DNA of 64,000 nt from Paulinella micropora (lineage: Eukaryota > Cercozoa > Imbricatea > Euglyphida), in the NCBI GenBank assembly GCA_009731375.1, contig BJOX01000087.1, forward strand, positions 726,037 through 790,036, written 5' to 3'. The notes below the pieces were generated by a model. That model worked only from the letters and a program-made list of their open reading frames with translations. It searched no databases and was not told the origin of the DNA. Position 1 is the stretch's first letter, and each line of letters begins with the position of its first letter. The position numbers were made by a program, and so were the translations under genes. This document shows positions 42,098 to 64,000 of this stretch, one piece after another.

Positions 42098-43163
42098 CTC
42101 AGGACTTGGTCCATTGCGTCCCCGATGACACCCTTTCACAGAAGATCGTCGAACAGTGTCGCAAGATCTTGTTCCTCGACGACAATCTCGTCTGGCTAGT
42201 CCACGGACTTGGTATGGAACAACATTACATTTATCCGCTTGTCGCCACATCGCACGCGCAGCGCGTCACCCGCCAAGAAATCATCAACGCGCAACGACAA
42301 GACGAACTTACGGCCACTCTCTGGACTGACGGCTCTACCTCCGTCTCTGCCGGCCCCATCGAGCTGACCCTACGACAAGGCATCGCTGTCTCCACCGACC
42401 CCGAACAGTCTTCAGTCAAGGTTTACGTCCCAGAAGAGCTGCGCCGCCCTCTTATTAACTACGCCCATCTCATGCAGAACCACGCTAAAGCGCCGACGCT
42501 CGTCCCTTTCATCAAGGAGCGCTACGTTTGGTTCCGTACTGACGGTACGGACATCATGCATCTTGATGTCCTCGCCGCCCTCCGCGACTGCCACTTTTGC
42601 CAACTGGTCCACGCCCGCCTGACCCTTAACCACGGCCGCTACTCGTCGTTAACGTGGACACATCAAGGACAGGGCATCGGCCTCGACCACGTCCACATCG
42701 GCATCCCCGGCGTCGTCCCCCAGTACATTTTGACTATTGTCGATCTCTTCTCGGGATTCCTCCAGTTTATCCCGTGCATCTCACATCCGCGGAAGAAACA
42801 GTGGAGCTCATCCTCAACCGATGGGCCTACATATTTGGTTTTCCGGAAGCCATCTTCTCCGACTACCATAGTTCTTTCATCGGTACATTGGCCAAACAAT
42901 TTTGCAGCGTAGCCGGCCTCGAATGGCTCACCACCGCGCCCTACTCGCATCATCAACTTGGCTACGTCGAATGCCGCCACAAGGCTATCCGCACGGCTAT
43001 CCAGTCTCTCCCCAAAGCAGAAAAGACCAACTGGCCCAGCATCATCCCTTTTCTCTCCTTCGCCCAGAACACCTACGTGTCCACAGCTCGCCCGCAAAAC
43101 CCGTTGCACGTTGGACTTCTTCGATTCGCCGGAGATTGTCGACGCCCGCGCCGCCGCCTCTAG
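42098..43163 (+). pseudogene. Integrase fragment of an LTR retrotransposon, frameshifted
   Basis: Seen: an H-x4-H (HLMQNH) and C-x2-C (CHFC) zinc finger, then a core with Asp in DHVHIG, a second Asp in IFSDYHSSF and Glu in LGYVECRH. The frame that carries the first part runs to 42912 and the second part lies in the frame that ends at 43163; the crossover is near 42780, a one-base shift. The N-terminal side is cut by a 10-N gap. It is not the same family as the minus-strand pol (different zinc-finger region, opposite strand). Probably inactive. Confidence 0.75.
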
Positions 43164-43170
43164 CGCCGCG

Positions 43171-44360
43171 CACCGTGAATGCTACTCATCACCGAAACGG
43201 AATCTGCAATTATCCCAGGAAATATAAGTTACCAATTCCGGGGATAATTATCCCTTCGCGCTTTACCGTGAATTCTACTCATCACCGAAACTGAATCTGC
43301 AATTATGCCAGGAAATATAATTTACCAATTCCGGGGATAATTGTCCCTTCGCGGTTTACCGTGAATTCTACTCATCACCGAAACGGAATCTGCAATTATC
43401 CCAGGAAATATAAGTTACCAATTCCGGGGATAATTGTCCCTTCGCGCTTTACCGTGAATTCTACTCATCACCGAAACTGAATCTGCAATTATGCCAGGAA
43501 ATATAATTTACCAATTCCGGGGATAATTGTCCCTTCGCGGTTTACCGTGAATTCTACTCATCACCGAAACGGAATCTGCAATTATCCCAGGAAATATAAG
43601 TTACCAATTCCGGGGATAATTGTCCCTTCGCGCTTTACCGTGAATTCTACTCATCACCGAAACGGAATCTACAATTATCCCAGGAAATATAATTTACCAA
43701 TTCCGGGGATAATTGCCCCTTCGCGGTTTACCGTGAATTCTACTCATCACCGAAACGGAATCTGCAATTATCCCAGGAAATATAAGTTACCAATTCCGGG
43801 GATAATTGTCCCTTCGCGCTTTACCGTGAATTCTACTCATCACCGAAACTGAATCTGCAATTATCCCAGGAAATATAATTTACCAATTCCGGGGATAATT
43901 GTCCCTTCGCGCTTTACCGTGAATTCTACTCATCACCGAAACTGAATCTGCAATTATCGCAGGAAATATAATTTACCAATTCCGGGGATAATTGTCCCTT
44001 CGCGCTTTACCGTGAATTCTACTCATCACCGAAACGGAATCTACAATTATCCCAGGAAATATAAGTTACCAATTCCGGGGATAATTGTCCCTTCGCGCTT
44101 TACCGTGAATTCTACTCATCACCGAAACGGAATCTACAATTATCGCAGGAAATATAAGTTACCAATTCCCGGGATGATTGTCCCTTCGCGCTTTACCGTG
44201 AATGCTACTCATCACCGAAACGGAATCTACAATTATCCCAGGAAATACAATTTACCAATTCCGGGGATAATTATCCCTTCGCGCTTTACCGTGAATTCTA
44301 CTCATCACCGAAACGGAATCTGCAATTATCCCAGGAAATATAAGTTACCAATTCCGGAGA
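43171..44360 (+). repeat. 93-bp minisatellite, 13 copies
   Basis: Unit ACCGTGAATTCTACTCATCA ... GATAATTGTCCCTTCGCGCT, period 93 = 31 codons, so many copies stay open in one frame (VNSTHHRNGICNYPRKYKLP). The first copies alternate between two variants (AAACGG/AAGTTACC/GCGC versus AAACTG/AATTTACC/GCGG), a two-unit higher-order repeat. It starts directly after the integrase fragment. Some copies carry the palindrome GGGATAATTATCCC. Confidence 0.92.
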
Positions 44361-45654
44361 TGTTGCTGGAAAGTAGTTAAATGAACTCCTATGTTCACTA
44401 GTTGAACATTCCTAACTTTTTGTGGCTTATTTTTTTGTGTGTCCAAAAATATAAAGTCAGACATCAAGTTTTTGAAGCATGAAACTCGAGAAGGCAGTGA
44501 CCTTGTGTGCATGTAAGGAGGTCTGTGCACATGTTCTGAGGCTTGGAATAGCATCACAATAAACAAAAAACATCATATGGCATTTTCAACAATAAAATTG
44601 AAAGGAGCGATGCGCTCTCATAGATTTTCAAAGTGATGTTTTGGTCAGACATACCATCGAAAAAATGCTGTGTGAAATCTCATTGTCTATTCAAATTACC
44701 AAGGACAGGCTTTGTGAATTTACGTGTATTAAGTATACAAAAAGATTTAGACATTCTACTACTAGTCCTATACAAACTGATTTCTAATCACAAAACATAT
44801 ATAACTTTCCAATTTTTCATTGCCAAAAAAATACCACCAGGCAAACCGTGCCACCAAATTTATCGTACAGAAGAGGAATTTTATCAAGTTGAAAAAATTT
44901 GTACAAGTGTTCTTGAATTAGTATCCTATTGAACTATCAAAAGCGAAGACCACCAAAGATACAAGGAGCTACAAAAATCAACAACGAAAACGAGTGCACC
45001 GACACAATTTTTGACATGGGAAATTTCGCAGGGTCACTGCCGTATAAAAAAGTGAGGGCAGGTTTGAACAACATGTATTTTTCATGTTAAAAAGGTGCTG
45101 CGATCTAGTTCTGAACTCAGAAGGTTTCATAACATTTCAAATATAACCTTTATGAAAGAAAAAAAACAAATCAGGCTAGTTCCGACAGTAGTTTTCAGCG
45201 ATTTTATTAATACTATAATTAAGTCATCGCTCATCATTCAGTGGTTTTTTTAACTTTGAAAACCTTCCTCAATCAGAACGTGTTGTCTTTGACCACAAAG
45301 ATATGCAGTCAAGAAGTGACTGGCATATTAATATCATTGTTCAAAAAGTTTTTTTACAGTGCGAACTGACTAGTTCAAGCCTGTGACATGTATAGTTAAT
45401 TTTGAAAACCGTTTGAACACATCTATTTTATTAATTGTTTAAACGCAGATTTGCGCCCCGATTTCGTAAACTTTATTAGCAAGCTAACTACTAACTACAT
45501 ATGTGACCCCGCTCACCTGCTGCCACAACAAGCAGAGCAAACGTGGGAGAAGTGTCCACAGTGATCAGCTGTGGGCACACAAGTTGAAAATGCGCACTTT
45601 CCTTGTTGAGGTCACTTAAGGTAGACCCCACACCCCTTTAGCGAAGCGTCTTGT
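44361..45654. other. Unassigned non-repetitive AT-rich sequence
   Basis: Contains a plus-strand open frame 44633-44932 (99 codons, MMFWSDIPSKKCCVKSHCLF...) that I do not recognise and that may be chance. No transposon motif is seen. It could be an internal region of the element whose LTR begins at about 45655. Confidence 0.4.
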
Positions 45655-46543
45655 CTGCGATCAGTTGACAGGAAACACACGGCCAAGGCTCACAACCTGT
45701 TGGACAAAGTTCGCCTCCGCAATGCTAACTTGTCTACGTTCGCCGGCAACCGAGGCGTCCCCCTGCTACCGGCTGAAGACTTCACAATACGAAGATCTTA
45801 ACAATATTGCGTACAATTCCCGCCAGTCAAACTACCGAAATTGAAAAGATGTACGTACAGTCGAGAAAATGACACACGAAACGTACTGATATGGCTGAAA
45901 AAATAAATAGCTAAAAAGCTGGTGCCACCAGAACCAGATTAAGTACTAAAAAGGTACAACATTAATAGCTAATAATACCAACGGTAACAACTACTACTAC
46001 CGTATAACGAAGGTAATATCGGACATAGTTGAAGACTAAGTAGCTAATTAACGTCCAATGTTTGGTACCACTGTGAATATTCCATGTGGAATTTGCACAA
46101 CGAATGAACATTCAGAATCACATGTCTTTAATGAATGTGCTTTAACAAAGCCTATTCTAAAGTCTTTACAACTGAAATATTTTATTTTTCTTCTGATGGT
46201 ACTATATTAGGCACTTTGTCCTTAAACTCTTCTTTTCATATTGATGTTATGAGGGTTTTTTTGAAGGACTTCAATGTAGCAATTAAAGAGCTTTTATAAG
46301 CTCTATAGTTTGTCATAAACTCATATATAGGTCGCGTGATTAGTTGTGAGGTGTTATGGAATCGTGGGTTCTGGAGTTCGATCTGGATTTGGAGTCTTCT
46401 TTGGACTTCTTGTGTTTAGATGTTTTTGGACTTTTAGTCTGTATATATTATTGGTTTAGTTTGAATTAAGTCATCCCAGTAGTCCTGCTTCTGGTTTGTC
46501 TTTAGGAGTATAGTTTCCGTAAAGGGGACTGCTTTCCTATTAA

Positions 46544-46593
<50 letters not shown>

Positions 46594-46678
46594 GAGACAT
46601 CATTCTCCTTATTTGGGGATTTGTTTTTGGTTGTATTACCGACTTTTTAACTAGCTATCGTGGGGGGTGATGCCTACA
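45655..46678 (-). mobile_element. Second, diverged LTR copy, interrupted by a LINE fragment
   Basis: Same orientation as the 34.5-35.2 kb LTR. Aligned blocks: GATCAGTTGACAGG, ACCTGTTGG, GAGGCGTCCCC, ACAATTCCCGCCAG, ACACGAAACGTACTGATATG, CTAATAATACC, ACTACTACCGTATAA, and the end CTATCGTGGGGGGTGATGCC then TACA. Identity looks well below 90 percent. Confidence 0.65.
46065..46594 (+). mobile_element. 5'-truncated LINE 3' end nested in the LTR
   Basis: Encodes CGICTTNEHSESHVFNEC, the C-x2-C-x8-H-x4-C knuckle found at the C-terminus of non-LTR reverse transcriptases, then stops, a 3' UTR, and a (CTA)n tail at 46545-46594. The LTR match stops and resumes around it, so it was inserted into the LTR. 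Confidence 0.75.
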
Positions 46679-46963
46679 AAGACACAGTCTGGCGTGGCCA
46701 CTCTCTGGTCACGCCTCTGCTTCCGCAAGGCAAACCCAGTCTTCGCGCGCAAAACACCTCTCACAACACGGGAGCCAGTCGCCGCCAGTTGGCTCCGACG
46801 AGAAGAGCAGCCCGAAGTTGCCTGCTGACAACGGGCGCAACTGCAGGCGGTGGATTCCGAAATAGGCCACGACTCCCTCTCCCTCGTACCTGCTCTTAAA
46901 AAGCCGCTGCGGCTGGTTTCGTCGGCAGGCACTGCCTTCTGCATTTGGAAGAAAAGAGGTGCG

Positions 46964-47004
<41 letters not shown>

Positions 47005-47372
47005 TGGGCTGNNNNNNNNNNGAGTTTCAGCCTTGGCTCACTGATGCACGTCTACGTTATTCCCGTGCTATCACTGGCCAGCCTCTCACTAATACTATGT
47101 TTATACCGGCTGCAGATCATGCATCGTGACCCTAAGGCTTATTATTTTATACTAATGAAGCCCCTTAGCACAAGTTTTCTGATCAAGCGTTTTGAAGTTG
47201 GAAACTTGATGGAACCACCACCTGACTACAGGCGGAGAGTCTCATTTTACCCAATCTTATTATCCAACTCTAACTTTAGTACGATGGACCGGACTCAGCT
47301 ACATGATCAAACTGAACGGAATACAACAAGCAAACACTGCTAAGAACCACAAACGCAAGGTCCAAACTGACA
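46679..47372. other. Unassigned sequence with poly-G and a 10-N gap
   Basis: GC-rich 46679-46960, poly-G of about 40 bases, gap, then a plus-strand open frame 47044-47343 (MHVYVIPVLSLASLSLILCL...) with one possible membrane segment. Not recognised. Confidence 0.3.
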
Positions 47373-60550
<13,178 letters not shown>

Positions 60551-60569
60551 CTACCTACATGACCACCAC

Positions 60570-60954
<385 letters not shown>

Positions 60955-60955
<1 letters not shown>

Positions 60956-61682
60956 AATCTAATCTAATCTAATATACTCTAATCTAATCTAAATTAATCT
61001 AAATCTAAATCTAAATCTAAATCTAAATCTAAATTTAAACGTAAATCTAAACGTAAACGTAAACGTCAACGTCAACGTAAACGTAGACGTAAATCTAAAC
61101 GTAAATCTAAACGTAAATCTAAACGTAAACCTAAATCTAAATCTAACTCTAAATCTAAGTCTAAATCTAAATCTAAGTCTAAGTCGAAGTCTAAGTCTAA
61201 ATCTAAAATCTTAATCTAAAATCTTAATCTAAAATCTTAATCTAAAATCTTAATCTTAATATTAATCTAATCCTAATCTAATCCTATCTAATCATCTAAT
61301 CATCTAATCATCTAATCATCTAACCATCTAATCATCTAACCATCTAACCATCTAACCATCTAACCATCTAACCATACCTAACCTAACCGTACCATACCTA
61401 ACCATACCTAACCATACCTAACCATACCTAACCTAACCTAACCTAACCTAACCTAACCTGACCTGACCTGACCTGACCTGACCTGACCTAACCTAACCTA
61501 ACCTAACCTAACCTGACCTGACCTAACCTAAAGCGAAGCGAATCTAATCTAATCTAATCTAATCTAATCTAATCTAATCTAAACTAATCTAATCTTAATC
61601 TAATCTAATCTAATCTAATCTAATCTAATCTAATCTAATCTAATCTAATCTAATCTAATCTAATCTAATCGATCGATCGATC

Positions 61683-61690
<8 letters not shown>
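60955..61690. repeat. Drifting penta- and hexanucleotide array
   Basis: The motif changes stepwise: AATCT, AAATCT, AAACGT, AAGTCT, TAATCT, ATCATCTA, ACCATCTA, ACCATACCTA, ACCTA, ACCTG, ACCTA, AATCT, then GATC. The CCTAA register at 61435-61500 equals TTAGG on the other strand. Confidence 0.9.
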
Positions 61691-61739
<49 letters not shown>

Positions 61740-62080
61740 CGCTCGCTCGCTCTCTCTGTTTCTGACTCATTCTTGCACACAGAATCTCACACAAACACAC
61801 ACAATCAGGGACAATTTCAATCTTTCACTGTCTCTTCCTCTCGTTTTCACACACACACACACACACAAACAAACACAAACACGAACACACAGACACACAC
61901 AGACACACACAGACACACAAACACATAAAAACTTCCACACACTCCCAGTCTCTTCTTTCTCTCTCTCTCTCTCTCTCTCACTCTCTCTCCAATCACTCAA
62001 GCATTCGAGCACTCGAGCACTCGAGCACTCAAGCACTCAAGCACTCACTCACTCACTCACTCACTCACTCACTCAGTCAG

Positions 62081-62110
<30 letters not shown>
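61687..62110. repeat. (CT)n, (CA)n, (ACTC)n and (ATCA)n tracts
   Basis: Simple repeats; ends with AATC repeats. No gene. Confidence 0.9.
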
Positions 62111-62120
<10 letters not shown>

Positions 62121-62294
62121 CACTGCTCGCAAACTACCCGCATTGCTAAGTTGATCTCGCCTGCTTCTTTTTCCTCCGAGTCTTCCCCATCTGGCACAAA
62201 CAGCAAAAAGTCCACCAATTCTTTGATTTCATTTTCCTCGATTGATGCTAATGCAACAACAAGTTTGGTGTGTGTGTGTGTGTAAGATAGATAT

Positions 62295-62363
<69 letters not shown>

Positions 62364-62486
62364 CAGAAAGACAGACAGACAGACAGACACACACACACAC
62401 ACACACACACACGCGCGCGGGCACAGAGAGACACAGACAGACACACACACCTTCATCGCCCAGATAGCTATTTTCCCTTGTTGAAC

Positions 62487-62528
<42 letters not shown>

Positions 62529-62547
62529 TAGAAAGATGGATAGATAT

Positions 62548-62603
<56 letters not shown>

Positions 62604-62634
62604 GTAGATAGATAGATAGACACCTTCCTCGCCC

Positions 62635-62676
<42 letters not shown>

Positions 62677-62685
62677 GTAGATAGG

Positions 62686-62744
<59 letters not shown>

Positions 62745-62918
62745 GTAGATAGCTAGAGGGGACATGCCAGGCAGAGAGCTGCTGGATTCAATACCGCTCA
62801 CCGAGGAGACGGCTGCCATTCCAGATAAATAAATAGATTGGTAGGTAGGTAGATAGGTAGATAGATGCAGTGAGCCGCTGGACCCAATACCACCCATCGA
62901 GGAGACAGCTGCCAAACC

Positions 62919-62970
<52 letters not shown>

Positions 62971-63038
62971 GGATGGATGGATGGATAGATGGATTGATAG
63001 ATAGATTAGATAGATAGGTGGATAGATAGATAGATAGA
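62111..63038. repeat. (TA)n, (AG)n, (CA)n, (GATA)n with duplicated low-copy patches
   Basis: Two patches, GGATTCAATACCGCTCACCG... (62785) and GGACCCAATACCACCCATCG... (62880), are ~45-bp copies of each other, and CACCTTCATCGCCCAGATAG (62449) resembles CACCTTCCTCGCCCAGATAG (62621). By analogy these may be exon-edge copies of a minus-strand exon; no complete exon was identified. Confidence 0.55.
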
Positions 63039-63390
63039 TGAGATATCGACTAATGTCAGAAAAAAGGAGCTTCTGATTTCGTCAACCAAGGAAGTCTGTG
63101 GGCAAAGTATTAACCCGATGCCCAGCTAAGCCGTGATGTTTGCACGGAAGGGACTACTACAGACAATACCAGAAGAGCTCTCTCGACAGCATGTCTCTGC
63201 GAGAGCTCAAACCTCCCTAGTACCAGGCGGGGCCAGGGCTCGTTCCATAAGCGCCCCTTGCAGAACGAGCTCCCACCTCCATTACAGAGGACCCAGTAAG
63301 CAGATGGAGTTTCGAGACTGTTCGACAGTCTAGTATAAACCGACAGAGCACTGTGGGTTTTATTCCGGGCTCAACAAGCGAGAAAGGGCA
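63039..63390 (-). mobile_element. Dispersed LTR-like repeat, copy C (cut by gap)
   Basis: Matches copies A and B from the TGAGATATCGACTAATGTCA end to the AGAAAGGGCA segment, where a 10-N gap follows. Confidence 0.7.
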
Positions 63391-63400
63391 NNNNNNNNNN

Positions 63401-63408
63401 AAGAAAGG

Positions 63409-63467
<59 letters not shown>

Positions 63468-63838
63468 ATGATAGATAGATAGATAGATAGGTAGGTAGGT
63501 AGGTAGGTAGACGAGATGGCTGTCAACCCGCACAAGAACACAAACATACATACTTAAACAGACATACACACACAAAATTTAGTTTCATGAGTTTTGAGAG
63601 GTTGAGAGAATGACTTGATCCTGTCTGTATATTGGACGCGGAGGCCAAGTTTGAGCTAGAAAGAACTTTGAGAAATTTGACGTTGAGTTCCTCCACACGT
63701 GCCAGGTCTGTATCATACATACATACATGCATGCATGCATACATACATACATACCTTACCTTACCTTACCTTACCTTACTACCTTACCTTACCTTACCTT
63801 GCCTTACCTTACATTACATTACATTACATTACATTACA

Positions 63839-63869
<31 letters not shown>

Positions 63870-64000
63870 CATAAATACATGCATACATACATAGATACAT
63901 ACATAGATACATACATACATACATACATACATACATACAGAAATACGTATATACGTACATACGTACATACATACAAAGATACATACATAGATATATAGAT
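63401..64000. repeat. (GATA)n, (CTTAC)n, (ATTAC)n and (ACAT)n with one low-copy patch
   Basis: The patch 63510-63715 (AGTTTCATGAGTTTTGAGAG ... CACACGTGCCAGGTCTG) is non-repetitive. On the minus strand it has an open frame (VEELNVKFLKVLSSSNLAS) with AG/GT-like borders, so a host exon is possible. Pentanucleotides and ACAT end the window. Confidence 0.5.

Noticed and set aside
42098-43163. Integrase fragment as part of the minus-strand Ty3/gypsy element
   Set aside because: Opposite strand, different zinc-finger region, and the minus-strand element already has a complete integrase.
43171-44360. CRISPR array
   Set aside because: Contiguous 93-bp repeats without unique spacers, in a eukaryotic genome.
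46651-46944. 97-codon minus-strand open frame as a gene
   Set aside because: GC-rich, overlapped by a plus-strand frame, no motif, no clear start context.
61375-61535. Telomere or interstitial telomeric repeat (CCTAA)n
   Set aside because: It is one step in a continuous drift of related pentanucleotides, impure and embedded in other repeats.

Overview
This window is nuclear DNA of a eukaryote whose introns are packed with microsatellites: tetranucleotide CTAT/GATA, ACAT and CTAC tracts, ATT, ACT, CTT and GTT trinucleotides, TTATG/ATGTC/TTGTC pentanucleotides, and CT, CA and TA dinucleotides. Spliceosomal introns, LTR and non-LTR retrotransposons and tRNA-derived SINEs show it is not prokaryotic. 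The exons are GC-richer than the introns. An alga or other protist fits best, but the sequence alone does not fix the lineage. Fifteen runs of N interrupt the window, several flanked by poly-G or poly-C. || Region 1-33.9 kb (+ strand). What looks like a microsatellite desert is the 3' part of one host gene. I could chain 26 short exons (15 to 166 nt) from 1940 to a TGA stop at 33914-33916, using AG/GT borders, codon phase and protein resemblance. They encode the C-terminal part of a metal-dependent amidohydrolase (imidazolonepropionase / CE9-like), a linker, and a second amidohydrolase-like unit. About 1.6 kb of coding sequence is spread over 32 kb. Many exons are accompanied by truncated copies of their own edges: copies of the exon start, with its splice acceptor, lie upstream in the upstream microsatellite, and copies of the exon end, with its donor, lie downstream in the downstream microsatellite. 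The largest arrays are 11 copies before exon 2 and 9 before exon 16. One 15-nt exon carries an in-frame TAG. The last intron (27.7-33.9 kb) is a nest of SINE-like elements ending in (ATT)n plus a 4-copy tandem repeat. || Region 34-46.7 kb. A Ty3/gypsy-type LTR element lies on the minus strand: an LTR at about 34.5-35.16 kb, a 1342-codon pol ORF, and an overlapping upstream protease-containing ORF in the other frame, whose 5' end runs into a microsatellite. Next come a plus-strand integrase fragment with a frameshift, a 13-copy 93-bp minisatellite, and a second, diverged LTR copy (45.65-46.68 kb) with a 5'-truncated LINE tail nested in it. || Region 47.3-60 kb (- strand). A second host gene, encoding a coiled-coil protein with a C-terminal SAM domain, has 8 phase-compatible exons and shows the same exon-edge copies. 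One intron holds an intact 1702-codon LINE (RRM-like + endonuclease + reverse transcriptase + CCHC) inserted in a TA tract. || Region 60-64 kb is microsatellite with a striking drift of repeat motif, plus the third copy of a dispersed LTR-like repeat also found at 12.9 and 49.1 kb.
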